64,000 bases of DNA from an uncultured Dokdonia sp. (GCF_947492815.1 NZ_CANLOB010000001.1:372001-436000); one strand, 5' to 3'. Positions 37,258-47,284 are shown, numbered from the stretch's first letter. Program-made: numbers and translations. Notes: generated by a model not told the origin, from the letters alone.

Positions 37258-37875
37258 TCATTCAGCTATCCTAAATCGAAATCCTAAAAAGGGATATATA
37301 GATTGTGCGTTATTAAAAAAAGATTGTATCTCTGATGGTGCATCTATACTAATAAAATCAAAGTAATTTTGGGCACCTAATGAAATATCTCCCCATTTAA
37401 AAACTCTATAATTTAAAGCGACTTCAGCATTTATAAAAAAACCATCATCTCTTATCTTTTCATCCCTAAAAAGCTGTCCTATTTTTAAGTATCCTATATT
37501 CAAAGAGGGTAAAAATTGCCATCTGGAATTAATATCTAATGGATAGCCTACGCCTGCAGAGACTCGTGTAAAGTTTGCATCTCTTACATTTCCTACTAAA
37601 TCAGGTCTCACAACATCACTCGATGCAATGTTCAGATCAACATGTAATACCATAAATTCGATACCTTTAGTGAGCCCTATATTAATAGTACTTTTTACAT
37701 CATAGCCTTCACTAATGAAATTATTTCCATAAAAGATAGGTTGTATATAGGCAACTTCTATAAATCCTTCAACAAACGTATCTCTCGTTATGGAAGTATC
37801 TTCTGTGTTTTCTTGAGACCAACTTACTTGAACACATAAAAGTGTTACTATAATCATCTTAAAATTCAAATGCAT
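37258..37875 (-). CDS. Outer-membrane barrel-like protein
   Basis: About 205 residues from MHLNFKMIIVTLL (37875); ATGs at 37908 and 37857 are alternatives, and 37857 lies 1 nt after the upstream stop. Signal to SWSQ. Strands such as LNIGYLKIGQLF, INAEVALNYRVF, ISLGAQNYFDF fit an OM barrel. It overlaps the upstream lipoprotein gene by 17 nt, so the two are likely translationally coupled and work together. Confidence 0.75.
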   Translation of the reverse strand: MHLNFKMIIVTLLCVQVSWSQENTEDTSITRDTFVEGFIEVAYIQPIFYGNNFISEGYDVKSTINIGLTKGIEFMVLHVDLNIASSDVVRPDLVGNVRDANFTRVSAGVGYPLDINSRWQFLPSLNIGYLKIGQLFRDEKIRDDGFFINAEVALNYRVFKWGDISLGAQNYFDFISIDAPSEIQSFFNNAQSIYPFLGFRFRIAE

Positions 37876-38581
37876 ACTGTACAATGTCTTGATTAATTGG
37901 AATTTCAATAGTATTCGTCTCTACAACTCCACTATCTAAAGTGATTGTATAACTAAATAATGCAATTGTATTTTGAAGAGTTTCAAAAGTTAACTCTTCA
38001 GATGATAGGGGTTCACCAAATCCTTCTACAGTATCACTAGTAAGTTCTTCTCCAGAAGGAAATCGAAATTGTTGGATCCTTGGGGAATAGGTAATAGTAT
38101 ACGCTAGACTTCCTTCCATGTCAAGAACATCAATAATTTCTATTTCCAAGGTAGCACTTCGTTTTAAAACGGTATCGGGTAATAATGTTGCCTTATTTGC
38201 TATTGAATCAAGGAGATAAGTAACAATGCCATATTCTTGATTTACAGAAGACATCCCAAATTGCTCATCTCCATTTATGACTACTGCTATCTCATTTTGA
38301 AATAGATCTGGATCTAAAGAAATCAAAGAAATTTCTCCTTGAGTATCGGTACTTCCAACACCTATAACACCTTCAAAACCTTCAAAAGAAGGAAATATAA
38401 AAAAAGAAACTCCAATAGACGTATCGCGTAAAGAAGCATTTATGTCTATATCAGGGAGAGGTTGATTCTCTTCATCTGTCACTTTTAAATTAAAAACAAT
38501 TCGACTATTGTTTTCTATAGGGTCACAACCTATTATGAGAAAATAAAAAATAAAAAGTAGTGATGTTATTTTTTTATACAT
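37859..38581 (-). CDS. Lipoprotein of unknown function, barrel partner
   Basis: About 240 residues from MYKKITSLLF (an upstream in-frame ATG is at 38596). The lipobox FLIIGC places the lipidated Cys near residue 19. The body contains a carboxypeptidase-D/Big-like segment (FNLKVTDEENQPLPDIDINASLRD, GVGSTDTQGEISLISL), i.e. a beta-sandwich often paired with surface proteins. Overlaps the next barrel gene by 17 nt, suggesting a lipoprotein-barrel pair. Confidence 0.75.
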   Translation of the reverse strand: MYKKITSLLFIFYFLIIGCDPIENNSRIVFNLKVTDEENQPLPDIDINASLRDTSIGVSFFIFPSFEGFEGVIGVGSTDTQGEISLISLDPDLFQNEIAVVINGDEQFGMSSVNQEYGIVTYLLDSIANKATLLPDTVLKRSATLEIEIIDVLDMEGSLAYTITYSPRIQQFRFPSGEELTSDTVEGFGEPLSSEELTFETLQNTIALFSYTITLDSGVVETNTIEIPINQDIVQYAFEF

Positions 38582-38635
38582 ACTTGTAAGATGCATAAAA
38601 ACCCTTTTGGTTGCGTATCGTTTTATTTCAATAGC

Positions 38636-39868
38636 TTACATGCCCTTTATCCAATCTGCTGGATTTAGCTTGGTATTATTTTTTCTCACTAAGAATTTAA
38701 GAATGGTTTTTCCGTTAAAGGCGTTAAGACCTACCTCCCCTATAACTTGTTTAAAATCTACCTTGTCTCCTACTTTTACTGTGATTTTTTTAATGTTATA
38801 GTATACAGTAATATAATCTCCATGTTTTATATAAACAGCCAAATTACTTCCTGAAACATCTTGTATTTTTAATACTTCTCCTTTAAAAACGGCTCTCACT
38901 TTTTCATCTGGAGATGTCTCTATTTCTACACCACTGCTATATGTTGTTATATTAGGTAATGTAGGATGCCTAGTTTTACCAAAGCGTCTTGATACACGAC
39001 CTCTTTCTACGGGCCAGATTAAGCGCCCTTTATTTGCTGCAAAGTTTGAAGCTAAGGTTTTTTCTTCTGGGGTAAGTGAAAACTTCTTATTAGACTTTGA
39101 CTTCCCTGCCTTTACATTACTTGCCGCAATAGCATCTGCAATAATCTTGTCTATCTGACGATCTATCTCATCTGTTTGTTGTTGTTTTTTTCTAATTTGA
39201 GAAGCATATACACTTGACTTTTTACGTACTTGTGCCACAAGTTCATCTTGGGCTTGCTTTTCTTTATCGAGTTCTTTTCTGGCTAACCTATTTTCGGCAA
39301 TGAGTGCTTCTTTATCTTTTTTCTGATCAATAAGATCTCTATTTACCTTTTGTAAAAGTGCTGTACGTTCTTTTATTTGCTCGCCTTGTTTTTTTCGATA
39401 GTTTGTATACTGCTTCATATACTGCATACGTTTATATGCCTGTTTAAAGCTTTCGCTAGAGAGTAGAAACATTATTTTACTTTGTCCGCTTTTGCTCTTA
39501 TATGATTTCTGAATCATCAAGGCATAATCGTCTTTAAGATCTTTAAGTTCATCTCTTAAATTTTCCATTTTATTGAGATTTTCATCGATCTCTTGTGAAA
39601 GGAGATTTGCTTGACGATTGGTAACTTTTATAATATCCGAACGTACTTTTATTTGTTGATCCAGATCTTCTACTTGAGTCAATAAAGAGATTTCCTTTTT
39701 TTTATTGGTTTCGCGCAAGCGTGTTAATTGTTGCATTTCTGCAATTAACGAAGCTCTACGTTCTTCTAGTTGTTTACGCGTTGGTTTTTGAGCATAACTT
39801 GTTTGTAATCCTCCAAATAGAAGCATTACAATTAAAATACATACATAGTTTTTTGTATTAGAGCTCAT
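38636..39868 (-). CDS. EnvC/NlpD-like M23 protein with degenerate active site
   Basis: 410 residues: signal peptide (to YAQ), a long coiled coil (about 30-250, Lys/Glu/Gln-rich) and a C-terminal LytM/M23 domain. The zinc-binding HxxxD is SSGVEI and the final HxH is LKFLV, so the ligands are missing. As in EnvC, the domain probably activates amidases rather than cutting peptidoglycan. It overlaps the DUF4292 gene by 11 nt in the envelope cluster. Confidence 0.88.
   Translation of the reverse strand: MSSNTKNYVCILIVMLLFGGLQTSYAQKPTRKQLEERRASLIAEMQQLTRLRETNKKKEISLLTQVEDLDQQIKVRSDIIKVTNRQANLLSQEIDENLNKMENLRDELKDLKDDYALMIQKSYKSKSGQSKIMFLLSSESFKQAYKRMQYMKQYTNYRKKQGEQIKERTALLQKVNRDLIDQKKDKEALIAENRLARKELDKEKQAQDELVAQVRKKSSVYASQIRKKQQQTDEIDRQIDKIIADAIAASNVKAGKSKSNKKFSLTPEEKTLASNFAANKGRLIWPVERGRVSRRFGKTRHPTLPNITTYSSGVEIETSPDEKVRAVFKGEVLKIQDVSGSNLAVYIKHGDYITVYYNIKKITVKVGDKVDFKQVIGEVGLNAFNGKTILKFLVRKNNTKLNPADWIKGM
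39709..39725. repeat. Possible degenerate palindrome, intragenic
   Basis: GGTTTCGCGCAAGCGTG resembles the iterated palindrome with two internal changes and would encode TRLRETN in the EnvC-like coiled coil. Possibly chance. Confidence 0.3.
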
Positions 39869-40634
39869 CTAATGTTATTTTCTTATAACCTGAGGGTATT
39901 GAAAAAGGGAATCGTACAGGCACATCTGCTTCTACACTTCTATATTCTATATCAATATTGGTCTTGTCTGTGTTTTCAAGCACTTCAATAGCTATACTTT
40001 TAGGAAATGCCTTTCCTTTCACTAATTGATGTGATGTATAATTTACGTCTAATGAAAGATTGTCTTGAGGTTGTGTAACCTGTTGTTTTTTAATCAGAAA
40101 ATCTTGAGGCTCCATAAAGAAAAACAGATTTAAAATATCTAGTTGTTTTTTAGGAGTAATCTTATATAATCCTTCTACTTGATCTACCTGATAATCTCCT
40201 TCTCTTAAATTATACACGGTTTGTCCAATCAGTAAACGTTGCAATTGCTCAAAATCCATCTGAACTCCAAAATATTGACTTAAAAATGAAAAATCTCCTT
40301 CAAAATAACGTCTATTTATCTTTTCATAAAAAGAGATTTTTTCAGGAGTAATTAATGCTTTTGCGCCAGTTATCCCTAATATGGAAGCACTCATCCAAAT
40401 CTTTTTGTCTTTTTCTATTCTGATACTAACCGTTACCGTCTGTCTTGATTTGTTATCTTGATATCGCACACGCGTACGCGCTACCAGTGTATTAAAATCA
40501 AACGTATTGGTATAGTGATTCTCTATAAGGCGTGCTGTAGCAATATCTTCTGTGGTAACTTTATTAGTTGTTTTTTTTACGCCTCCGCAACTAGCAAGTA
40601 CACTTATTATAAGGAGAAGGGCTAATCTTTTCAT
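39858..40634 (-). CDS. DUF4292 lipoprotein
   Basis: 258 residues with a lipobox LASCGG (Cys16 region) and the DUF4292 pattern: ARTRVRYQDNKSRQTVTVSIRIEKDKKIWMSASILG, KISFYEKINRRYFEGDFS. It resembles the LolB/LPS-transport-like fold and is likely outer-membrane associated. Its stop overlaps the EnvC start by 11 nt, and its start follows the TPR stop by 1 nt, so it is part of the envelope operon. Confidence 0.9.
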   Translation of the reverse strand: MKRLALLLIISVLASCGGVKKTTNKVTTEDIATARLIENHYTNTFDFNTLVARTRVRYQDNKSRQTVTVSIRIEKDKKIWMSASILGITGAKALITPEKISFYEKINRRYFEGDFSFLSQYFGVQMDFEQLQRLLIGQTVYNLREGDYQVDQVEGLYKITPKKQLDILNLFFFMEPQDFLIKKQQVTQPQDNLSLDVNYTSHQLVKGKAFPKSIAIEVLENTDKTNIDIEYRSVEADVPVRFPFSIPSGYKKITLDEL

Positions 40635-42011
40635 TTAGTTGTTTTGTGCTTTGAGTGCGTTTGCTTTATTTAAATATTGTTGCCCTTTAGTAGCATCTCC
40701 AGATCCTATATATGCATCTCCTAATTGTTGATAGAAATCAGATTCCATTTTGACATTATCAATAATATAATCTATTCCTACCTCAAGTTGCTCTATAGCT
40801 TCTTTAAACTTAGATTGCTTATTAAGCGCAACACCATACGTAAGGTATAATAACGGCTGAGAAGGGTATAATTCTAAGGCATCTGCTGCTATTTTTTCAG
40901 CGTCTGTATAGGCTTCAGTATCTATTTGTAATAAGAGCGTGCTTTTTATAATATCTATATTCTCCGTATCATTTGCCAACGCCTTTTTAAGATAAGGCAA
41001 CGCTTTATGTTTAATGCCTTTATTTATATAATAGTTGGCTAATTCTTGATAGATTTTTGAGTCTGTAACCTGAGAATCAAAAATAGAAATAGCTTCTTCA
41101 AGCTGTACTTCATACTCAGGATTTTTATTTGCAAATAGCAAGAAATCATTCAACACTCTATGTTTTGCCTTAGGAGTGATTTTCTTACTACGTAAGCTGA
41201 TTTTCATAGATGTTACTGCATCGGCTACCTTTCCGTCTTCTAAATACAATTTATAAAGCGCAAGATGTACTTCTTCAGCTTCAGGGTTGATTTCTTTTAG
41301 CTTTAAAGCAGTATCATATGCTTTTTTAGTTTCTCCTTGTTCGCTGTAGAGATAAATAAGCTTTAAGTAATCTGCTTCAGCTGTAGGATTGCCTGCAATC
41401 TTTTTTTCAATAGCATCTGTACGTCCCTTTTTATTTCCAGAAAGTCTATACACGCGATCTCTAAGTTGCTCTCGATACACATCTCCTCCTTTTGCTATAT
41501 CTAATTCATCTAGCAATTGTAGTGACTCATCATACCGTTTTGTTGCGACATATATTCGAGCAAGATCTTCTTTGTATTGAATATCAAAAGGTATGAGTTG
41601 CTTTACTATCATTTCTGCTTTCTCATAATCTCGATTTTTATAGTACACTTCATACAGTGCTTCTAAAACAGGTTCTTGATTTGGTTTTAGAGAAAGCGTT
41701 TTTAGAAAATCATCTTCGGCTAGATCATATTTTTTAAGCGCTTCATAGTTTTTTCCTCTTTCAAAATACAGGATAGCCCTGTTAGGTTCCATGGCTACAC
41801 ACTCATTGAGCGCAGCAATTGCTAATTCGTGATTTTCTATTCCTTTTTGTTTTAAGGCTTCAAAAAAAGCTTCTTGAAATTCGTCAGATACATCTCCGAG
41901 ATCATCTACATTTTGATCTGCAAATGGCGTTGGGTCTTGTGCATATGTATGCTTTCGCGAAAGCATACTCAGACACAAAAACAATAATAGTATGTACTGA
42001 TTTTTTTTCAT
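40635..42011 (-). CDS. TPR-repeat secreted protein
   Basis: 458 residues: signal peptide (to TYAQ, about 25) and many tetratricopeptide repeats (FERGKNYEALKKYDLAEDDF, YLTYGVALNKQSKFKEAIEQL, FYQQLGDAYIGSGDATKGQQYL). Its signal sequence contains an iterated palindrome read as LSRKH (41947-41968). Adjacent DUF4292 and EnvC-like genes suggest a scaffold for outer-membrane or cell-wall assembly. Confidence 0.9.
   Translation of the reverse strand: MKKNQYILLLFLCLSMLSRKHTYAQDPTPFADQNVDDLGDVSDEFQEAFFEALKQKGIENHELAIAALNECVAMEPNRAILYFERGKNYEALKKYDLAEDDFLKTLSLKPNQEPVLEALYEVYYKNRDYEKAEMIVKQLIPFDIQYKEDLARIYVATKRYDESLQLLDELDIAKGGDVYREQLRDRVYRLSGNKKGRTDAIEKKIAGNPTAEADYLKLIYLYSEQGETKKAYDTALKLKEINPEAEEVHLALYKLYLEDGKVADAVTSMKISLRSKKITPKAKHRVLNDFLLFANKNPEYEVQLEEAISIFDSQVTDSKIYQELANYYINKGIKHKALPYLKKALANDTENIDIIKSTLLLQIDTEAYTDAEKIAADALELYPSQPLLYLTYGVALNKQSKFKEAIEQLEVGIDYIIDNVKMESDFYQQLGDAYIGSGDATKGQQYLNKANALKAQNN
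41947..41968. repeat. Iterated palindrome, intragenic, LSRKH frame
   Basis: A 22-bp perfect palindrome with core GCTTTCGCGAAAGC and GTAT/ATAC ends, in the signal-peptide region of the TPR gene. Read on the minus strand it gives Met-Leu-Ser-Arg-Lys-His, the third frame used in this window. Confidence 0.93.
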
Positions 42012-42039
42012 CTTATCTCGTATTGCCTCAAAAGGCGTG

Positions 42040-43059
42040 CTATTCTAAAACGGTATAATCACCAAGACTTACTTGTGTGAAATTACCATTATATTTTACA
42101 TGGTTTCCTATCATTGCTTGATCAAGCTTTGCATTTTTAATAACGCTATTAGATTGAATCAAACTATTTTTTACGGTACTATCTTCAATCACCGTGCCAG
42201 CTCCTATTGAAACGTTTGGACCTACAGTAACATTGCGTAAAACAACATTTTCTGATATATAACAAGGAGGAATGATGCTTGCATTCTCTAAAGTAGCACT
42301 ATCTGAAACCAATTGCTCTTCTCCATCATCGTGCAAAAACTGAAGCATTTTACCGTTTGTTTCTACAGTAACTGCTTTGTTTCCACAGTCCATCCACTCA
42401 TCTACGGTACCTGTTTTAAAGATACGTCCATCTGCCATCATTTTCTTAATACCATCATTAATTTGGTATTCTCCTCCGTTCATAATATTTTCTTCTAAAA
42501 CTTCTTTAAGCTTTCCTTTAAGAACGGCTACATCTTTAAAATAATATATTCCGATAACTGCTTGATCAGAAACAAAGGTTTCCGGTTTTTCTACAAGTTC
42601 TATAATTTCTTGTTTTTCGTTCAACTTTACAACACCATAAGCTTCTGGGTTATCTACTTTTTTTGTCCAAATAACGCTATCTGCTTCTGGATCAAGATCA
42701 AACTCGGCACGTATTAACGTATCTGCATAAGCAATCACGGCTGGTCCTGAAAGTGATGGTTCAGCACTCATAATGGCATGTCCTGTTCCTAATGGTTGAT
42801 CTTGACGGTAAATAGATGGTTTTGCTCCTAAGCTCTCTGCAAGTGCTTCTAAACTCTTGACAACATCCTCTCCAAACCAGGCAGGATCTCCTAATACAAA
42901 AGCAATTTCTTCTATAGGTTGATTCAATACTTTTGCTATATCACGTACCAATCTATGTACAATAGGTTTTCCTGCAACAGGAATTAATGGTTTTGGTACT
43001 GTTAAACTATGTGGGCGTAAACGGCTTCCGCGTCCAGCCATTGGCACTATTATTTTCAT
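42040..43059 (-). CDS. NDP-sugar pyrophosphorylase-like nucleotidyltransferase
   Basis: 339 residues: an N-terminal nucleotidyltransferase (MKIIVPMAGRGSRLRPHSLTVPKPLIPVAGKP, with GxGxRL and PKPLI) and a C-terminal left-handed beta-helix (about 255-339) of hexapeptide repeats (NVVLRNVTVGPNVSIGAGTVIED). It likely activates a sugar phosphate for polysaccharide or lipid synthesis. It follows the TPR-425 gene by 28 nt and precedes the TPR-458 gene, both in the envelope cluster. Confidence 0.9.
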   Translation of the reverse strand: MKIIVPMAGRGSRLRPHSLTVPKPLIPVAGKPIVHRLVRDIAKVLNQPIEEIAFVLGDPAWFGEDVVKSLEALAESLGAKPSIYRQDQPLGTGHAIMSAEPSLSGPAVIAYADTLIRAEFDLDPEADSVIWTKKVDNPEAYGVVKLNEKQEIIELVEKPETFVSDQAVIGIYYFKDVAVLKGKLKEVLEENIMNGGEYQINDGIKKMMADGRIFKTGTVDEWMDCGNKAVTVETNGKMLQFLHDDGEEQLVSDSATLENASIIPPCYISENVVLRNVTVGPNVSIGAGTVIEDSTVKNSLIQSNSVIKNAKLDQAMIGNHVKYNGNFTQVSLGDYTVLE

Positions 43060-43087
43060 GGGAGGTTAGTAGGTTTATTTTATTGAT

Positions 43088-44365
43088 TTAATCTGCTATT
43101 TGAATATTATATTCCTCTGCTATTTTATTCCAAATTTCAAGTTTATTTTTCTCTTTTAGTTCTTTATAATATAAGCTCAAGTTTGCTTCTGCATCTCTCA
43201 CATAAGGAGATTCTATTTCTTTATACATTATGTATGCTTTCATAGTAGCATCTAGCGCATTTTCATAGTCTTCTTTTACTCGATATATTCTACCTATACC
43301 ATAATATCCTTCTGGATCATCTGGAAAAAGTTGAATATACTCTAGATACCCTTCTATTGCTTTATCAAAATTTCCTAATAAAGCATATGCAATTGGTTTA
43401 TTGGTAAGTGGCATTTTTCCTTTAGGGTCTAATGCAAGAGATTTATCATATGCTGTTATAGCTTCTTCATAGTTTTCATTTTTGCGATAGCTATACCCTA
43501 ACATATCCCAAGCAAAAGCAAAAGTCTTGTCTTTTCTAACGGCTTTTTTATAACTCTTTATGGCATTATCATAGTCTGCATTTTGGAAAAAAGCTTGTCC
43601 GTCATCATAGTATTTTCTTGCTTTCTTTTTGTCAGATATAGAGACTTCTGAGCTTTCTTCATTATTTGTCATCAATGATTTCATTTGATCACAATTTTCA
43701 AGTAGATATGCCTCTATTTCTTCATAGTTCTTATCTGCTATCACTACATTTTGCGTACCAGGAAACGTTATACTGTCTGTATTTTTAAAATTACCCGCTT
43801 CCACAAGAGATTTAATAGAATCGATTGCTTTTTCAGTACTATTCAATAAATCATTCATGATTTGAGCTTCTATAATAGCTCCTGTAATCTCTTGTTTTAT
43901 GCTTTTATAACGTTCTTTTCTAGGGAGGCTAAGTGAGACATTAGAAAGTCTATCACATGCATCTTGAGCAATTACCTCAAATTCCGTTTGTTCTTTTTCT
44001 TGAGACTTTTTTTGTTGCTTTTCTGCATTTTTATAAACTTCACAATCATTCTCAAGTATTGCTATTGCTTTTTCTGAATCTTCTTCAGATACTTCATCAG
44101 AGCTTCCGTCTGAGTTTAGGGTGATTGTTGAATCTTTATCGGTTGGTAATCCGGACAATAAAGCACCTAAAACACTTGCTTTATGACAGTTATTAAATTC
44201 TTTTTCAAAATTTTTAGATAAATCTTCTGAAGATGCATTTTCTAAGCATTCACAAATAATGGTTGCCATTACTTCTTCTTTCTTTTGTTTTTCTGTTTGC
44301 GCTTGTATGGTTACAATTACACAAAAAACACTTAAAGTAAGTAGCTTTTTAAAAACACCTTTCAT
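43088..44365 (-). CDS. Secreted TPR protein
   Basis: 425 residues: signal peptide (to IQAQ), a helical region (about 25-240), then TPR repeats (YYDDGQAFFQNADYDNAIKSYKKAVRKD, FAWDMLGYSYRKNENYEEAITAYDKSLALD, GYYGIGRIYRVKEDYENAL). Domain order differs from the neighbouring TPR protein, and the N-terminal part has repeated Cys residues (CECLENA, CHKAS, CEVYKN, CDRLSN). Function unknown, in the envelope cluster. Confidence 0.85.
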   Translation of the reverse strand: MKGVFKKLLTLSVFCVIVTIQAQTEKQKKEEVMATIICECLENASSEDLSKNFEKEFNNCHKASVLGALLSGLPTDKDSTITLNSDGSSDEVSEEDSEKAIAILENDCEVYKNAEKQQKKSQEKEQTEFEVIAQDACDRLSNVSLSLPRKERYKSIKQEITGAIIEAQIMNDLLNSTEKAIDSIKSLVEAGNFKNTDSITFPGTQNVVIADKNYEEIEAYLLENCDQMKSLMTNNEESSEVSISDKKKARKYYDDGQAFFQNADYDNAIKSYKKAVRKDKTFAFAWDMLGYSYRKNENYEEAITAYDKSLALDPKGKMPLTNKPIAYALLGNFDKAIEGYLEYIQLFPDDPEGYYGIGRIYRVKEDYENALDATMKAYIMYKEIESPYVRDAEANLSLYYKELKEKNKLEIWNKIAEEYNIQIAD

Positions 44366-44373
44366 AATTTATC

Positions 44374-44808
44374 TTATTTAGTTCCCGTACTTCCAAAACC
44401 TCCAGCGCCTCTTTCAGTATCTGAAAGTTCGATAACTTCTTTCCAAACAGCTTGCTCATGTTGTGCAATGACCATTTGGGCAATACGCTCTCCATTTTCT
44501 ATAGTAAACGGTTCATTAGAAAGGTTTACTAAGATGACACCTACTTCGCCTCTGTAGTCAGCATCTATCGTGCCAGGTGCGTTAAGAACTGTAATTCCTT
44601 TTTTAGCCGCGAGACCACTTCTAGGACGCACTTGTGCTTCTGTTCCTATAGGAAGCTCTATAAAAAGTCCTGTTGGCACAATAGCTCTTTCTAATGGACC
44701 TATGGTAATAGGTTCTGAAATATGTGCACGTAAATCCATACCCGCACTAGCAATCGTTTCATAATGGGGTAGTGCGTGGCTTGATTTATTTATGATTTTA
44801 ACTTTCAT
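44374..44808 (-). CDS. dut: dUTP diphosphatase
   Basis: 144 residues from [17 protein letters not shown] (ATG 44808); an in-frame ATG at 44862 lies inside the flippase gene and is less likely. The five dUTPase motifs are present: [37 protein letters not shown] and GAGGFGSTG. It hydrolyses dUTP to dUMP. Its start overlaps the flippase stop by 11 nt, making it an unexpected housekeeping gene in an envelope operon, though a common arrangement in this phylum. Confidence 0.95.
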   Translation of the reverse strand: MKVKIINKSSHALPHYETIASAGMDLRAHISEPITIGPLERAIVPTGLFIELPIGTEAQVRPRSGLAAKKGITVLNAPGTIDADYRGEVGVILVNLSNEPFTIENGERIAQMVIAQHEQAVWKEVIELSDTERGAGGFGSTGTK

Positions 44809-46276
44809 TCTTTCTTCGTAATATTCGTTGTAATAAAGGTTGCTCTCTATACCAAATGACACCTACTAAAACTACTGTCATCAGGATACCTGCAAGATAA
44901 AGTTGTATACTGCCTATTCCAAAATAATCTCTTAAAAGATAGAAGAAAACAGATGAAAAACCTACAGATAAAATAATATATAAAACAATATTTTTTAGAT
45001 CATATGGAATAGGCATGTGTTTTCTTCCTATACTATAGGAAACAATCATCATTAAACCATAAGCTGCACATGTAGCAATAGCACTTGCTGTATATCCTAT
45101 AGTAGGGATACATACTACATTTAACACAATTGTTAATGCTGCTCCCGAAATAGAAATATACGCTCCGTATCTTGTCTTATCTGTTACTTTATACCAAACA
45201 GACAATGTCTGATAGATTCCAAAAAAGAAAAAGGCAAACACCACAATTGGTGTAATTTTCATACCGACTAGATAGCTAGGCTTTCCAATTAATAATGGTT
45301 TTATAACATCTAGCAAGACAATGTAAACAAACATGCCTATTGCTCCTAGTACTACAAATGCTTTCGTAATCATTGCATACTGTTGAGATGCGTCTTTATC
45401 TTTAGATTGGCTAAAAAAGAAAGGCTCCACCCCCAACCTAAATGCAGTTGCATATAAGGTCATACCAATTGCTAAGCGATAACATGCAGTATAAATTCCT
45501 ACTTGTTCTTTTGCTTCTTGCTCATTAAGAGGTAATAGCCACTGAAGCAACACTTTATCTAATGCTTCATTTATTGCAAATGCAAGACCCGCTATAAGTA
45601 TAGGCCAACTATACCGTAACATTCTTTTTAATAAAGAAATATCTATATAGATTTTACTTATATAGGGCTTACTAACAAACAATAATGTAAGTGCACTAGC
45701 CATGCATCCTGAGATGAAAAAGAGTTCTTTTTTATCATTAGGTAACCAAGTAAAAATGCTAGTCATTTTTTGAGTAGCGATCAAGAATACCGCTGATGTT
45801 CCTACTGAAATAACTACGCTTATCATTTTAATAACCGCATATTTCATAGATTGATTTTTTGCTCTCATTAAAGCAAACGGAATTACCATAAGCGTATCAA
45901 AACTTAAAATCCCTATAACCCATCTCCAATAAGACACATCTATATCACTTAATCTTGCTACAGGTTCTATCCAAAAAATGGACGTTACAGCAAAAACTAA
46001 AGTTGTTAATGCAAGTGCCCAAAGTGATGTTTTTACTGTTTTATCAGTTGCTGATTCTCCATTATAGAATCTAAAAAACGCTGTTTCCATACCATATGTA
46101 AGCAATACATTAAGTAAGACTATATATGTAAAAAGTATAGACACCTCTCCAAAGTCACTTTCTGTATCTAAATACTTGGTAAGCAACCAAGTTAGTAATA
46201 CAGTAAGTACTCTTGGTAATACAGTAGCTAAACCATAGACAAATGTATGTTTAAAAAGGTTTTTAAGTGTACTCAA
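44798..46276 (-). CDS. Wzx-like polysaccharide flippase
   Basis: 492 residues with about 14 membrane spans (polysaccharide biosynthesis/MATE-like). The N-terminal [29 protein letters not shown] is typical of Wzx-type flippases, which move lipid-linked sugar repeat units across the inner membrane. It pairs logically with the sugar nucleotidyltransferase downstream. First gene of the envelope cluster, 37 nt after the barrel gene at 46314. Confidence 0.92.
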   Translation of the reverse strand: MSTLKNLFKHTFVYGLATVLPRVLTVLLTWLLTKYLDTESDFGEVSILFTYIVLLNVLLTYGMETAFFRFYNGESATDKTVKTSLWALALTTLVFAVTSIFWIEPVARLSDIDVSYWRWVIGILSFDTLMVIPFALMRAKNQSMKYAVIKMISVVISVGTSAVFLIATQKMTSIFTWLPNDKKELFFISGCMASALTLLFVSKPYISKIYIDISLLKRMLRYSWPILIAGLAFAINEALDKVLLQWLLPLNEQEAKEQVGIYTACYRLAIGMTLYATAFRLGVEPFFFSQSKDKDASQQYAMITKAFVVLGAIGMFVYIVLLDVIKPLLIGKPSYLVGMKITPIVVFAFFFFGIYQTLSVWYKVTDKTRYGAYISISGAALTIVLNVVCIPTIGYTASAIATCAAYGLMMIVSYSIGRKHMPIPYDLKNIVLYIILSVGFSSVFFYLLRDYFGIGSIQLYLAGILMTVVLVGVIWYREQPLLQRILRRKNES

Positions 46277-46313
46277 AAAAAGGAAGTATTATCGCGCGAT
46301 AAAAGTAACAAAT

Positions 46314-46856
46314 TTATAATAGATAACTTATACCAATAAAAGGAGCTATTCCTTCTACTTCTGTAAAGTCAAATGATATATTTTGCGCTTTAAAATAGAC
46401 TACTTGTAATTTCAAATACCACTTACTTGCGACTTGATATTGTGCACTTGCTCCTAAGGTAGTCACTGTAATAGCACTATTCTGAGAATCTCTGAAACTT
46501 CTGTCTGTAAAGCCAAAACCATATCCTGCAAAGCCAGCAATATTCCATTTTTCTTTATGTACGATATAATATTGCAACGAAGGAATAATCCCAAAAGCAT
46601 TAAATGTAACTCCACTAGCATTATCAAATGTGGTATTATTAGAATAAAAAGCACTTGTTACGATCGCTAATCGGTTGCTTACTAAAAATTCTGCGTCAAC
46701 TTTTGCTATAACACCAAAGTCTTTTTCTCCATTGGTTGTTGTGGGATATGGAGCAACTGTAGCAGAAAGTAATTGATCTCCCTTTTCTAATTGAGCAAAT
46801 CCATTTTGATAAAAAAATACGCAAAGTACTGCGCAAAATAAGATGTGATTTTTCAT
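46314..46856 (-). CDS. Small outer-membrane barrel protein
   Basis: 180 residues with a signal peptide (to NGFAQ, about 21) and strands such as FIGISYLL, WYLKLQVVYFKA and FAGYGFGFTDRSF, with a hydrophobic end (YLL), i.e. an OmpW/porin-like fold. Its TATATTTG box (46879-46886) lies 22 nt upstream. It heads the envelope cluster transcript and is followed by the gene-free spacer. Confidence 0.8.
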   Translation of the reverse strand: MKNHILFCAVLCVFFYQNGFAQLEKGDQLLSATVAPYPTTTNGEKDFGVIAKVDAEFLVSNRLAIVTSAFYSNNTTFDNASGVTFNAFGIIPSLQYYIVHKEKWNIAGFAGYGFGFTDRSFRDSQNSAITVTTLGASAQYQVASKWYLKLQVVYFKAQNISFDFTEVEGIAPFIGISYLL

Positions 46857-46878
46857 ATATTTTTTTGTTGATGAGATT

Positions 46879-46886
46879 CAAATATA
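46879..46886 (-). promoter_or_regulatory. -7 promoter box of the barrel/flippase transcript
   Basis: On the minus strand TATATTTG, a perfect TAnnTTTG match, 22 nt upstream of the ATG at 46856. Confidence 0.55.
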
Positions 46887-47002
46887 GAAGAGGGAAATGT
46901 TAATACTTCTTAATTAGGAATAGATTATGATGGTTTGTTAAACTTTAAATAAACTACTATAACAAGACGCAACCTTCTATTTTTTAGAAGCTATTTTTCA
47001 TG

Positions 47003-47013
47003 TACGCTTTCGC
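47003..47013. repeat. Truncated palindrome
   Basis: TACGCTTTCGC followed by ATAAAAG: the left half of the iterated palindrome with the right half lost. Confidence 0.55.
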
Positions 47014-47101
47014 ATAAAAGAATTTCAATGAAAAAAGAGGAAATCATCGTATTCAAAAAGATGGTTCTAAAAATATAAGAATGAGACTCTCGTCTTCATA
47101 T

Positions 47102-47232
47102 GAATAAAAAAGATAAGCCCCGAGGAATGTTACATCTCGAGGCTTATAACTCAAACCAAAATATTTGTGAAGAAAGTGTTGTAAATATATAGCTAACTCA
47201 CATCCTATCAGTGAAACCCGATAATCGTTTCC
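47102..47232 (-). ncRNA. Putative small RNA, copy A
   Basis: On the minus strand the constant 5' block (GGAAACGATTATCGGG) is followed by a 22-nt divergent stretch, then a constant block ending in the hairpin ATAAGCC...GGCTTAT (47113-47147) and a T run. A second locus 401 bp away shares 85 identical bp. No conserved reading frame is needed to explain the pattern. The promoter for this copy is not clear. Evidence of expression is needed. Confidence 0.5.
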
Positions 47233-47284
47233 TTTAATTTATTTAAAATATGATATACATCCGGCTAATAATAGTGATTCTATA

